Source of the DNA: an uncultured Xenococcaceae cyanobacterium
Lineage (GTDB): Bacteria > Cyanobacteriota > Cyanobacteriia > Cyanobacteriales > Xenococcaceae
Reading direction: 5' to 3'
Assembly (NCBI GenBank): GCA_937996665.1
Contig: CALKUU010000127.1
Span: forward strand, 1-52,912
Length of the DNA: 52,912 nucleotides
Part shown: positions 9,460-19,129 of the stretch, one piece after another
Layout of the letters: each line of letters starts with the position of its first letter
Position numbering within the stretch: position 1 is the first letter of the stretch
The notes under the pieces: generated by a model
What the model saw: only the letters and a program-made list of their open reading frames with translations
What the model was told of the DNA's origin: nothing
The model's database searches: none
Made by a program: the position numbers and the translations under genes

Positions 9460-12400
9460 TTCTTTTGATACGAACAAAGAGTTAGTTAATTTGCTCTCAA
9501 CCTATTTTTCTCAAAGGGGAGAATTCTTAGCCAAAGTAATTAAGGCTGATCTCAAAAATACTCCCTGCCAAAAACAGATCGCGACGGAAAGAGTCCAAAT
9601 ACTTCAGCCCACACCAAATCGCAGTAACCTCTCTCCTACAAATTTGCCAGAAGAGTCAGCAAAAGCGACAGCAGTTCTTTCTTCGGAATTAGATACCAAC
9701 GCAGATATCAACGATAGTTTAGAAACTGATTCTCAACTTGGATCAATCGAAAAGATTTTAATTGATTTAATTATCGAACAAACAGGATACCCTCCTGAAA
9801 GCATCGATTTAGACGCGAAGCTACTCGACGATCTTAATCTGGATTCAATTAAATCAGCAGAAGTATTAGCTCAAACTGCCCTAAAAATGGGGATAGAGGC
9901 TCAAGTCGATCTTTCCTTACTTGCCAATGCAACCTTAAAAGAAGTAGCAATAGCTCTGCAAGAAATTCAGGAGACAGGATCTTTTTCTGCTGCGGATGCA
10001 GTTCATACTATCGCAGCATCAGCCACTGAAGTGAAACCGCCCTGGGTTCGCAACTATGTTATTGAATATCTTCTTGAACCTGCCGAAGAAAGGATTGAGC
10101 AATCCCAAGAACAAACTAAATTCAAATTTCCCCAAGATGATTGGGCAAATGCGGAAGTCCTAATTGTTACCGAAACTAAAGATCAACCATGGGTTGAATC
10201 TCTAAATGAAGAACTTATTTACAAGGGAGCACAGGTTGAAATAGCAAATCTACAACAAACTGAGGTTCTAGATTCCAAGAATTATAGCCACATTATCAAT
10301 ATTCTTCCCTCAGCAAGTGAGAATATCGATCCTGAAGCTAAATTGCAAAAAACAATCGAACAGTTGCATACGGTAGGATCTTTCCCCGTCGAAAAAACTG
10401 ATGGCTACACAAATGTTAGCTATCTTCAATTTGGCGATGGCTCTTTTGGGAAAGGAACTTCCTTGGGAGATATCGATACCCACTGCACTATCGGATTTGC
10501 TGCCAGCCTTCATTTAGAAAGAACTGATTTAAAAGTTCGGGTAATTGATCTTCCACACGAACAAAAACCAGAGTTGTTAGTTGAAGAAGTGATTAACGAA
10601 ATACACCGCCCAACTTCTTATCTGGCAGTTGGCTTTGATGCAGAGCTAAATCGATATGTTCCTCGCCCCTGTCTTCAAGATCGGACTAAGTATCAGAGTC
10701 GAAATATTGACTGGTCGCCAAAAGATGTAATTTTGGTCACAGGAGGAGCAAAAGGAATTACCGCAGAATGCACCTTGGCTTGGGCAGAAAAAACAGGAGT
10801 TAGCTTAGCCTTAGTTGGTAGCTCACTCCACCCCGACCAGGCACCAAACGGAAAAAGTCAAGCGGAAATTGCTCAGACTTTAAGTCGAGCTGCTGAAGCT
10901 AATTTAAATTGCAACTATTATCAGTGCGATGTCTCGGATAAATCAGCATTAAAACAGTTAATTACCACTATTGAAGCAGACTTAGGAACGGTTACGGGGA
11001 TAATCCACGGTGCAGCAATTAATCGAGCCAAACCGGTTAATAAATCAACTGTTGAGGATGCGATCGCCGAAGTAAAACCCAAAATTATGGGTGCAATCAA
11101 TTTAGCCGAGATTTTTCAGGCAAAAACGTTGAAACTATTTGCAGGATTCTCCTCAATCGGGGCAGTAGTTGGCTTACCAGGAAACACTTGGTATAGCTTC
11201 TCTAATGAGGCTCTAGATTTCATCCTCCGCAACTATCAACAGCAACATCCCACCACAGAAATTATTTCGATTGCTTACAGTGTTTGGTCGGAAGTAGGCA
11301 TGGGAGCCAAGATGGGCGCAGTTAGTGGTCTTGCTCGGATGGGAATTGGCGCAATATCTATGCAAGAAGGAGTAGACCGTTTTGTCCAACTAATGGAACA
11401 AAACCCGGGTAATGCGCAAGTTGTCATTGCCGCGCGCATCGATGGTCAAATAGCTAACCAACATAACTTTGACACTTGGTTACCACCAAGAACAAAACCG
11501 CTAGCTAAACATAAATTCCTAGAGCAAATTGTTATGAGCGAGCCTGGAGTGGAAACTATCGTCAGAGCGCATCTAGACTTCACCAAAGACTCTTATCTCC
11601 AAGACCATGTCTATAAAGGCTCCTATCTCTTCCCAACTGTTTTCGGTTTAGAAGCTATGGCTCAAACCGTTGCTTACACTCTCCAAATTGATAATTTCGG
11701 CTCGTTAATCCTAGAAAATGTCCGTCTCGAAAGACCGATTCTCGCTCATCCAGAAAATGGGGTGGAGATTGAAATTCAAGCAAAGGTTTCCGAACGGATT
11801 ACGGAATCAGACTCTTTGAAAGTGGAGGTAAAGATTGGCACAGAAAGTACTGGATTTGCAAAAGCCCATTTCGCCGCTGACTTTATTTTAGAGGCGGAAA
11901 TTGAACCAGTACATTATGAAATCTCGCAACCGTTAATCACCCTAGATCTTGAACCACAAAAAGACTTATATGGATGGTTACTTTTCCAAGGAGAGAAATT
12001 CCAACGAATTGCTGAAATTTATAGCTTAGATTCTAACGAAATGGTTTTTCTGAGCGAAAAGCTCAACTTTCCTGGAGCTGAGACCCCAGATCGTTCAGAT
12101 GGACCATTTTTATTAGGAGATCCCTATTATCGAGATTCCTTACTGCATTCGGTACAACCAATGGTTCCAGCCGACCTATGCCTACCGATTGGCATCGAAA
12201 AAATGGAAATTCATATTTCTCAAGAAGATGTTAGCGAAAACTATTGTATCGGCATTTCCAAGAGAGAACAAACAGCAGACGAACAACACAATACAACTGT
12301 AATAGCCGTTAATCGTAGTGGTCGAATAATTGAAAAATTATCCGGATATCAGCTCAAAATCATGGAGCACTTAGCTGAAAATCCGACTGCAGAGGAATTA

Positions 12401-12598
12401 GTCAATCCCGAAAGCAGAGACCATCAGCTTTTATTTCAAGAGCTGAAAGACCGCGCCCAAGCTTTGAATGTAGTTTTACCAGAAGTGACTCTTTCTAGAC
12501 TTCCCAACTCACATAATCTTGCGGACAAAGAGAAGCAGGAATTGGAATTATCACTTTTCTCTGAAACTTTAAACAAGTTAATTTCCAAACTGGATTAA
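9452..12598 (+). CDS. Iterative-type polyketide synthase, ACP-KR-DH protein
   Basis: The protein has 1048 residues. Residues 10-35 form the helix YFSQRGEFLAKVIKADL, echoing the C-terminus of the KS-AT partner. A single acyl carrier domain (about 100-175) carries the phosphopantetheine serine S132 in NLDSIKSAEV. A large ketoreductase follows: a structural half (about 190-420), then the catalytic half with TGGAKGI at 430-436, FSS and YSFSN (Y-x3-N). The dehydratase hotdog begins near 700 with H719 in HVYKGSYLFP (HxxxGxxxxP) and GLEAMAQ. No enoylreductase is visible, so each cycle would leave a double bond, as in polyene-forming enediyne-type synthases. Those usually carry all domains in one chain; here they are split. 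The gene starts inside the last codons of the KS-AT gene (ATGAGTAA), so expression is coupled. Confidence 0.92.
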   Translation: MSNSFDTNKELVNLLSTYFSQRGEFLAKVIKADLKNTPCQKQIATERVQILQPTPNRSNLSPTNLPEESAKATAVLSSELDTNADINDSLETDSQLGSIEKILIDLIIEQTGYPPESIDLDAKLLDDLNLDSIKSAEVLAQTALKMGIEAQVDLSLLANATLKEVAIALQEIQETGSFSAADAVHTIAASATEVKPPWVRNYVIEYLLEPAEERIEQSQEQTKFKFPQDDWANAEVLIVTETKDQPWVESLNEELIYKGAQVEIANLQQTEVLDSKNYSHIINILPSASENIDPEAKLQKTIEQLHTVGSFPVEKTDGYTNVSYLQFGDGSFGKGTSLGDIDTHCTIGFAASLHLERTDLKVRVIDLPHEQKPELLVEEVINEIHRPTSYLAVGFDAELNRYVPRPCLQDRTKYQSRNIDWSPKDVILVTGGAKGITAECTLAWAEKTGVSLALVGSSLHPDQAPNGKSQAEIAQTLSRAAEANLNCNYYQCDVSDKSALKQLITTIEADLGTVTGIIHGAAINRAKPVNKSTVEDAIAEVKPKIMGAINLAEIFQAKTLKLFAGFSSIGAVVGLPGNTWYSFSNEALDFILRNYQQQHPTTEIISIAYSVWSEVGMGAKMGAVSGLARMGIGAISMQEGVDRFVQLMEQNPGNAQVVIAARIDGQIANQHNFDTWLPPRTKPLAKHKFLEQIVMSEPGVETIVRAHLDFTKDSYLQDHVYKGSYLFPTVFGLEAMAQTVAYTLQIDNFGSLILENVRLERPILAHPENGVEIEIQAKVSERITESDSLKVEVKIGTESTGFAKAHFAADFILEAEIEPVHYEISQPLITLDLEPQKDLYGWLLFQGEKFQRIAEIYSLDSNEMVFLSEKLNFPGAETPDRSDGPFLLGDPYYRDSLLHSVQPMVPADLCLPIGIEKMEIHISQEDVSENYCIGISKREQTADEQHNTTVIAVNRSGRIIEKLSGYQLKIMEHLAENPTAEELVNPESRDHQLLFQELKDRAQALNVVLPEVTLSRLPNSHNLADKEKQELELSLFSETLNKLISKLD

Positions 12599-12690
12599 CA
12601 AGAATTAAACCATTATTCAACTCCCAAAATCTCAGCGTAACTAAATCATTGAGATTTAAGTAGATCACAAAATTAGGAGACTTAAAGTCT

Positions 12691-14286
12691 ATGGTTCATA
12701 CTGTCAAAACAGACCACCAAGCCAGAGCAAATTCTCAGCAACTAATAATTCAAACAAGTGATGAGCTAGATGCTGGAATTCAATTGTCACAATCAGGTAA
12801 GGCAATCGTCACAGGATTAGAGTATGGCGATCGCGAAGTAGATGTTTCTCTAGCCCTAGCTCAGAATGATCATCTTTATCTTTGCGTTGCTGGAGTTGGT
12901 GCTCAAGGTTGCGATCTCGCTTCTGTTGATCGTCGTGAATTAAGTGATTGGCTAGCTTTATTAGGAAAGTCCCATCAAGCTTTATTAGAAAAATTAACTA
13001 CTCAATATTCTGATTCTTTAGATACGGCAGGTACAAGAATTTGGTCGGCGCTTAAGGCATTGCAAAAAGCAACGGATTCGACTGAATTTAAGTTGGAATT
13101 AGATCGCCAGGATCAGGATAGTATTATTTTTCGAGGCTCGGCTTTGGATACTGAGTTATATGTTTTAACCTGTCCGGTCAAACTAACTAGAGGAAATTCT
13201 AGAATTGTTGCTTTAATCATTCCTAAGCCCAAATCCAAACCTAAGACAGAATCAACTATTGTTGCCGAGAATAATTATCCTCAATACCAGTCAGAACTTT
13301 ATTGTCTTGATACGGTAACAGATACCGACAATAATTTTTTCTATGTTAGATTTCCCGTTTCCTATCGACAAGTTGCCAACCTTAGTCAAACTATTTACTT
13401 TAGCAACTTTTTCTCTTGGATCGAACAAATACGAGACTTGGCTTTAATTCCGATCCGCAAAGAATTAGGCGAACATTTAGCAACCGGAAAATGGGGAATG
13501 GTTACTAATTTTGCTGAAGTAGATATCTTGGGCGAGGCAGGACTAGATGATGGAATCGAATCTCGAATTTGGATTGGCAAGGTATCAGGTAGTCAAAATT
13601 CTACTGTCAATTTTAACTATGACTGGTTGAAAGTAATGCCTAACGGAAAAAAAGAAAGGATTGCTTTTGGCAAACTTCAAATGACTTGGGTCAAGTTGAC
13701 TAAGAATGCAGCTCCTCAACCTTTAGCTTTGCCACAGTTTATTCAGGAGTTTATTGATCGCGTTCCTGTCTACAAACCAGAGACCTTGACTGAATCTTTG
13801 CGAGATGTAGATCGGGGAGAAAAGCTTAGTGAGATTTCTGCTCGTCCTGATACAAGCAATTTACTAAAAGAGGAAGTTTTCTCTACTTGTTTAGAAGAAA
13901 CAGATGCGATCGGCAACATTAATTTTCAAAACTATTACATTTTCCAAGGAAGACTTAGAGATGGCTTTTTCCAGTCGCTTATTCCTGAATATTATCGCCG
14001 AGATTTTAAACAAGGTGAATTTCGTTGTTTACACAGCAAAGTTGACTTTTTAAGGGAAGCATTTCCCTTTGATCGCCTTGAAGTCAAGATGTATTTACAA
14101 GCTTTGAGTGAGCGCTCTGTTAACTTAATTTTTGAATATTTCCGCTTTTTGCCTAATGGAACCAAGGAAAAATTGGCCGTGGGACAACAGGAGGCTATTT
14201 GGCTAGTAACTGGCAGCGATGGGAAATCGGTTTCTGCACCTATGCCAATGAAAGTCAGAACAGCTCTACTCAAAAGTGGACAGTAA
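12691..14286 (+). CDS. PPTase-like/double-hotdog thioesterase fusion
   Basis: The protein has 531 residues. The N-terminal ~190 residues resemble a 4'-phosphopantetheinyl transferase of the type ending enediyne synthases: GCDLASVDRR, then TRIWSALKALQKA, matching the two PPTase signatures. Expected acidic residues look replaced (GCDLA instead of GxDxE; Lys where the WxxKE Glu is expected), so activity is doubtful. Two hotdog domains follow: about 205-345 (FPVSYRQVANLSQTIYFSNF) and about 385-520 (ETDAIGNINFQNYYIFQGR). The second matches the enediyne thioesterase (E10-like) pattern ETN-GNVYF-NY-RWQGR. The thioesterase part would release the finished chain from the ACP as an acid or a decarboxylated product. 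A GGAG ribosome site precedes the ATG. The PPTase call is by motif only; the hotdog call is firmer. Confidence 0.75.
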   Translation: MVHTVKTDHQARANSQQLIIQTSDELDAGIQLSQSGKAIVTGLEYGDREVDVSLALAQNDHLYLCVAGVGAQGCDLASVDRRELSDWLALLGKSHQALLEKLTTQYSDSLDTAGTRIWSALKALQKATDSTEFKLELDRQDQDSIIFRGSALDTELYVLTCPVKLTRGNSRIVALIIPKPKSKPKTESTIVAENNYPQYQSELYCLDTVTDTDNNFFYVRFPVSYRQVANLSQTIYFSNFFSWIEQIRDLALIPIRKELGEHLATGKWGMVTNFAEVDILGEAGLDDGIESRIWIGKVSGSQNSTVNFNYDWLKVMPNGKKERIAFGKLQMTWVKLTKNAAPQPLALPQFIQEFIDRVPVYKPETLTESLRDVDRGEKLSEISARPDTSNLLKEEVFSTCLEETDAIGNINFQNYYIFQGRLRDGFFQSLIPEYYRRDFKQGEFRCLHSKVDFLREAFPFDRLEVKMYLQALSERSVNLIFEYFRFLPNGTKEKLAVGQQEAIWLVTGSDGKSVSAPMPMKVRTALLKSGQ

Positions 14287-14350
14287 ATTAATCAGTTCAA
14301 TCAGTCATTAGTTCAATCGACAAACTATTAAATTTTAAGGAATCTAAATC

Positions 14351-15325
14351 ATGAAAATTAAATGGGGCAAAATTCGTCGCTTTCTCTTTGGTTTACCTTT
14401 AATCAACATTGAGAACACTTGGAAGAATGTGCCTAATGTGGAAACTAGCACCAGAAAAAAACTCAGACCACCCGTAATTGCCTTTATTACTGGCTTAAAT
14501 ACAGCGATCGAAGTGGCATTATCCGAGCTATTGATTGGTCAACTAGAAGGCTTAAATGACAACTGTCGTGGTTTTGCTTACGAAGGCGCTGGTATGGGTT
14601 TGGCTATTATTGACTACTCTCGAGATAAGGGAATGGTCAAAAAATTCCTGCGCGGGGAAGGTGCCAACTATCCAGAACTAATCCACGTCGGCTTAGGGTG
14701 TGCCACCGCAGCTCTAAAAAAAGACCTGTGGGGGAAATTAGCTGAGATCGAGCCAATGCAAAGATGGTGGATTCCTGATGGTTATGGTTTTTTCACTGGT
14801 ATTTATAAATGGGAAGATACTGTTGAAGAACTTATCGTTCCGCGACAAATTGAAGGTTATGCCTTACGCGCTTTTGATCGCGGTTTAGGAAGAAGAATGT
14901 GGTTTGCTTTTAGTGGAGAAGTTGAAGAAGTAGCTCAAGCGATCGCCAAATTCCCCCAATCTCGTCAAGCTGACCTTTGGAGTGGAATTGGGCTTGCAAG
15001 TACTTTTGCTGGAGGAGTAGATGAGAGAGTCTTGATTAGATTAAAAGAGCTATCTAAATCCTTCTCTTCCTATGTAGCTTTAGGTTCTACTATGGCAGCC
15101 AAATGTCGTTACACTGCTGGGAACATAGTCGAATACACCGATTTCGCTTGTTCCATTCTTTGCGAGATGACCGCCTCAGAAGCAGCGGAGGTAGTGGTCA
15201 AAGCTCTTGAGAAGTTAGAGGTAGATCCTAACGAACCTCTTGACGCAGAACAGCCAGCATTTGAAACCATGCGAGAAAATATTCGCTCTTGTTTTGTCAA
15301 AGTACCCGCTAATAGCATTGCCTAA
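14351..15325 (+). CDS. DUF1702-like protein of polyketide cassette
   Basis: This 324-residue soluble protein lacks a signal peptide. Segments YEGAGMGLAIIDYSRD (about 78-93), HVGLGCATAAL, DGYGFFTGIYKW and AFDRGLGRRMWF match, as I recall it, the DUF1702 family, which recurs beside enediyne-type polyketide synthases. No enzymatic function is established to my knowledge, and no nucleotide-, metal- or haem-binding motif is evident. A good ribosome site (AAGGA) lies about 9 bases before the ATG. It sits 64 bases after the thioesterase gene in the same direction and so is probably co-transcribed. A role in processing the nascent polyene is suggested by position only. Confidence 0.72.
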   Translation: MKIKWGKIRRFLFGLPLINIENTWKNVPNVETSTRKKLRPPVIAFITGLNTAIEVALSELLIGQLEGLNDNCRGFAYEGAGMGLAIIDYSRDKGMVKKFLRGEGANYPELIHVGLGCATAALKKDLWGKLAEIEPMQRWWIPDGYGFFTGIYKWEDTVEELIVPRQIEGYALRAFDRGLGRRMWFAFSGEVEEVAQAIAKFPQSRQADLWSGIGLASTFAGGVDERVLIRLKELSKSFSSYVALGSTMAAKCRYTAGNIVEYTDFACSILCEMTASEAAEVVVKALEKLEVDPNEPLDAEQPAFETMRENIRSCFVKVPANSIA

Positions 15326-15402
15326 ATAGTTAATTTTGATAAGAGGATTGCCCTAATCACTCTTATCAAGAAATATTCAAAATTATTTCGAGAGGAAGAT
15401 TA

Positions 15403-17172
15403 GTGTTAACTACAGAAGAACAGGTTTTCGATGTGGTGATTATGGGTGCTGGTTTTGCAGGCAACTGCCAAGCTAGACATTTACTACTCAAAGTACCCGA
15501 ACTAAAAGTTGCCATCATCGATCCTAGACCTATTGAGCGATCTGCCAAAGATCAAAAAGTTGGAGAATCCACAGTCGAAATTACTGCCATGTTTCTCGCT
15601 AGAGAGCTAGGGCTACACGATTATCTCCTAGAAAATCATGTTCCCAAATATGGTCTTAGTTTCCATTGGCCTAAAGATCTTGACCAAACTGCAACCACGG
15701 AAGACTATTACAACATTTGGGTCAATCGCACCCCTTCTATTGATAGTTTTCAACTTAATCGGGCTAAATTAGAGCGCGATCTCTTAAAAATGAATCGGGA
15801 CATGGGAGCGACTTTTATAAATGGTCGCGTTACCGATTTTTCTCTGGCAACTGATGATAATCTGCATCAAGTATCAGTTAAAGTTAACGACTCAAAAATC
15901 ACCCTCAAAGCCCAACATTTAGTCGATGCAGCGGGAAGAAAATTCCTGATTGGCAAAGAAACCGAAAATTTGACCTTTGACCCCAAAGATTTACGGGGCA
16001 TGAATACTGGCTCTATTTGGTTACGAGTCAAAGATCCTGATCTCAAAATCTTTGACGACAAACATGATTTTAATACTAGAGGAGCTAGTCGAGTTTACAC
16101 CACTAATCATTGGTTCGGTCATGGGCATTGGTTATGGATGTTTCCCATGGATATCGAAAAAAAAGAGGTTTCTATTGGTTTAATTCATCACCAAAATGTC
16201 ATTCCCAGTCAAGATATCAATAACATTGACAAACTAAAAGCCTTTTTGAAGGCAAATCATCGCGTTTTATCTGACCTAATCGAAAGTGGTGAGATAGTTG
16301 AGGTCAAATATCTTCCTCGGTTAGCCCACATTAGTAAAGAATTAATTTCTCCTGATAACTGGTATGTTCTCGGTGATGCAGGCTATATGTTTGATCCCTT
16401 CTATTCCCCTGGTTTGGTCTTAACCAGCATGGCAATTGAAACAGTTACCGAGACAATCCGTGCCAAGTTAGCGAACGAAGCAGATGCAGTAGAGAAGCAA
16501 TATCTGTATAACAAGTTTTTGGTTCAATACCAACAACGATATACCTCGCTCTATCAAAGACATGATAAGCATTTGGGTAACGCCAGCATTATGAGTTGGC
16601 GCATTTATATGGAAAATATGTTTTGGTTTGGCATCATTGTTCCCATGTATGTCGGTAAGTGGTTCCTTGATTTCCGCTTTCTCAAACCCTTTATTGAAAG
16701 AGCTGACTTTGTCTTTTTTCAAAAAAATAGCCTCTTTAACGATTTTTATGATCAACTGGATTTGGTTATGGAGAAGGGCAAAAATATCGGTTTAATGGAT
16801 TATGATCGCGGAGATCAATTGTTGTGGGGTCATAGTGCTAGCAAGTTATTTGATAACTTTTTAGCCAATGCCAAATATGAACCTTTACGCTGCAATGTCT
16901 TTGCAGGGATTAAAAGTACCTATTTCTACATGGCGCTCTTTTACCTCAAGCTACGGTTTAAAGCCTTTGGTATTTTCGGCGTTTTAGCTCCTGCTACTAT
17001 CGGACGCGTCGGTCGAATTCTTTGGTTATCGCTATATAGTGCGATCGGCGAACGGATTTATTTACATAAAACCCGCAAATTAGCTAACAACAGCTCAGTG
17101 GCTAAAACACGTAGCGATTTCAAACAGTATCAACATCAGGCTTATTTACGACCTTGGAGATCTTCAACCTAA
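15403..17172 (+). CDS. Halogenase-like flavoprotein, first of tandem pair
   Basis: The protein has 589 residues and a GTG start preceded by GAGGAAG. The FAD fold is shown by G15-A-G-F-A-G20, KVGES and GDAGYMFDPFYSPG (FAD ribityl site). Two marks of flavin-dependent halogenases are present by eye: a lysine in PKYGLSFHW (K82, compare Kx-GI-x-F in known halogenases) and a WxWxxP motif at W243-L-W-M-F-P248. These enzymes use FADH2, O2 and halide to make hypohalous acid. After residue 385 there is a ~200-residue extension with Trp-rich amphipathic or hydrophobic stretches (WRIYMENMFWFGIIVPMY), suggesting membrane or lipid association. It could instead be an epoxidase or dehydrogenase of the same fold. 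The next gene is its paralogue, and it probably tailors the polyketide. Confidence 0.75.
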   Translation: MLTTEEQVFDVVIMGAGFAGNCQARHLLLKVPELKVAIIDPRPIERSAKDQKVGESTVEITAMFLARELGLHDYLLENHVPKYGLSFHWPKDLDQTATTEDYYNIWVNRTPSIDSFQLNRAKLERDLLKMNRDMGATFINGRVTDFSLATDDNLHQVSVKVNDSKITLKAQHLVDAAGRKFLIGKETENLTFDPKDLRGMNTGSIWLRVKDPDLKIFDDKHDFNTRGASRVYTTNHWFGHGHWLWMFPMDIEKKEVSIGLIHHQNVIPSQDINNIDKLKAFLKANHRVLSDLIESGEIVEVKYLPRLAHISKELISPDNWYVLGDAGYMFDPFYSPGLVLTSMAIETVTETIRAKLANEADAVEKQYLYNKFLVQYQQRYTSLYQRHDKHLGNASIMSWRIYMENMFWFGIIVPMYVGKWFLDFRFLKPFIERADFVFFQKNSLFNDFYDQLDLVMEKGKNIGLMDYDRGDQLLWGHSASKLFDNFLANAKYEPLRCNVFAGIKSTYFYMALFYLKLRFKAFGIFGVLAPATIGRVGRILWLSLYSAIGERIYLHKTRKLANNSSVAKTRSDFKQYQHQAYLRPWRSST

Positions 17173-17278
17173 TTTTGCACTTAGGGTTATAAGCATTCTT
17201 TTCCTCAACAAGAATGTTCTTCTAACTAGTAATTAATTTTCAGCTTCGACAATAAATCAATTCAAACTTCAAAACAAG

Positions 17279-19087
17279 ATGATTATTTCTGAAACTAAAG
17301 ATTTGAGCAGTTCCAATACTAATTTAGAGACCTATGACGTTGTGATTATGGGTGCTGGCTTTGCTGGCAACTGCCAAGCTCGGCATTTGATGCTTAATGT
17401 TCCCGGAATTAAAGTTGCAATTATCGATCCGCGATCGCCAGAGCGAGATGGTAACGATCTTAAGGTGGGAGAATCGTTAGTTGAGATTACAGCGATGTTT
17501 CTCTACAAAGAGCTTGGTCTTTCCGAATATCTAATTGAAAATCACCCTCCCAAATACGGCTTAACTTTTCATTGGCCAAAAGATTCTAAAAACAGCAAAA
17601 CAATTGATGATTATCATCATATTTGGGTCAATGGTTCGCCGACAATCGAAAGTTTCCACCTCAATCGAGCCAAGTTTGAGCGAGATATTTTGCGCATGAA
17701 TCGGGAAATGGGAGCTACCTTTTACAATGGTAAGGTCGTAGATTTTGAGATCACCCCTGAAGATGAGTTGCATACAATTCAGGTCAAAGTCGGCGAAGAC
17801 AAAATGGCATTAAAAGCTAGACACCTAATTGATTGCGCAGGTCGTCGCTTCTTGATTGGCAAAAAAACAGATAATTTAATCTTTGATTTTGATAGTGACA
17901 AACTTGGGGGGCTTAATACTGGTTCTGCCTGGTTGAGAGTTAAAAATATCGACCCCAAAATTTTTGATAAAGGCTATGATCCTTCTTTAAGAGGTGCTAG
18001 TCGCTACTATACAACGCATCATTGGTTCGGTAAGGGTCATTGGTTGTGGATGATGCCAATTGAGGCAGACAAAAAAGAGTTATCGATTGGGATTACTCAC
18101 CACAAAAATATTATTCCTTCTAAAGAGATAAATACTTTTGATAAGGTCAAGTCTTTTCTCAAAGCAAACCATTCTCTTCTAGCGGAATTGATTGAGGGAG
18201 GAGAATTAGTCGATTTTCATTATTTACCTCGACTAGCTCACATGAGCAAAAAGAATATCTCCGAGGATAATTGGTATGTTTTGGGAGATGCCGCCGCGAT
18301 GTTCGATCCTTTTTATTCTCCTGGGTTAGTTCTGACTGCTGTTGCGATTGAAAGTGTTACCGCAGCGATTAAAGCAAAATTGGCAGGAGAGGCAGATGCT
18401 CGGGAAAAACAGAGGCTCTATGACGAGTTTATGCTCCAATATCAGTTAAGATATGCCCGTATTTACCAAAAACATGAAAATCAACTTGGTCATGCCAGTA
18501 TTATGAGCTGGCGTATCTACTTGGAAAACATTTTCTGGTTTGGAATTATCATTCCCATGTATGTAGGGAAATGGTTCTTAAACCCCCAATTCATTAAAGT
18601 CTTTAGCAAATCTGCGGATTATTTATTTTTCAATGAAAAGTACAATCTCTTTAGTGATTTTTATCAAAAATTTGAAACTTTGGTTGAGAAGAATGTCAAT
18701 ATTGGGTTGATGGATTACACCAGAGCAGACCAGCTTATCGGTGATTTTGGTCCTCAAAAGTTCCTCAATTTTGATAGTAGTTTGTACAATACTAGATTTG
18801 AACCTTGGCGATTCAATATTTTTGCCGGATTGAAGTTAACCTATTTTTATGTAGTTATCTATTATCTAAAACTAACTTATAAAGGTTTTGGCATACTAGG
18901 TATACTTTCTCCTCTGACTTGGATTCGTGTTAGTAGAATTATCGGTAAGATTTTGGTTAGTGCGATCGCCGAACAGATTTTCCTATTCAAAACTCGTAAA
19001 GTTGCCAACAATAGTACTATCGACAAGATGAGAAAAGACTTTCAAGGCTATCGTTACCAAGCCGAATTACAACCCTGGAACTCATAA
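17279..19087 (+). CDS. Halogenase-like flavoprotein, second of tandem pair
   Basis: This 602-residue protein is a close paralogue of the preceding gene product, alignable along its whole length with long identical runs (GAGFAGNCQARHL, KVGES, YSPGLVLT, IMSWRIY). It keeps the GxGxxG site, a lysine in PKYGLTFHW (K92) and W255-L-W-M-M-P260, the halogenase-type WxWxxP motif. The C-terminal extension with hydrophobic helices is also kept. The pair is a tandem duplication followed by divergence; both copies look intact, so they may act on different positions or form a heteromer. It is the last gene before a strong inverted repeat at 19130-19168, which probably ends the main transcript. Halogenation is inferred from motifs; a monooxygenase role cannot be excluded. 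Confidence 0.75.
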   Translation: MIISETKDLSSSNTNLETYDVVIMGAGFAGNCQARHLMLNVPGIKVAIIDPRSPERDGNDLKVGESLVEITAMFLYKELGLSEYLIENHPPKYGLTFHWPKDSKNSKTIDDYHHIWVNGSPTIESFHLNRAKFERDILRMNREMGATFYNGKVVDFEITPEDELHTIQVKVGEDKMALKARHLIDCAGRRFLIGKKTDNLIFDFDSDKLGGLNTGSAWLRVKNIDPKIFDKGYDPSLRGASRYYTTHHWFGKGHWLWMMPIEADKKELSIGITHHKNIIPSKEINTFDKVKSFLKANHSLLAELIEGGELVDFHYLPRLAHMSKKNISEDNWYVLGDAAAMFDPFYSPGLVLTAVAIESVTAAIKAKLAGEADAREKQRLYDEFMLQYQLRYARIYQKHENQLGHASIMSWRIYLENIFWFGIIIPMYVGKWFLNPQFIKVFSKSADYLFFNEKYNLFSDFYQKFETLVEKNVNIGLMDYTRADQLIGDFGPQKFLNFDSSLYNTRFEPWRFNIFAGLKLTYFYVVIYYLKLTYKGFGILGILSPLTWIRVSRIIGKILVSAIAEQIFLFKTRKVANNSTIDKMRKDFQGYRYQAELQPWNS

Positions 19088-19129
19088 CAGTATTTGATTA
19101 ATAGATTGGATTAGGTCCAAGTAGCAACC

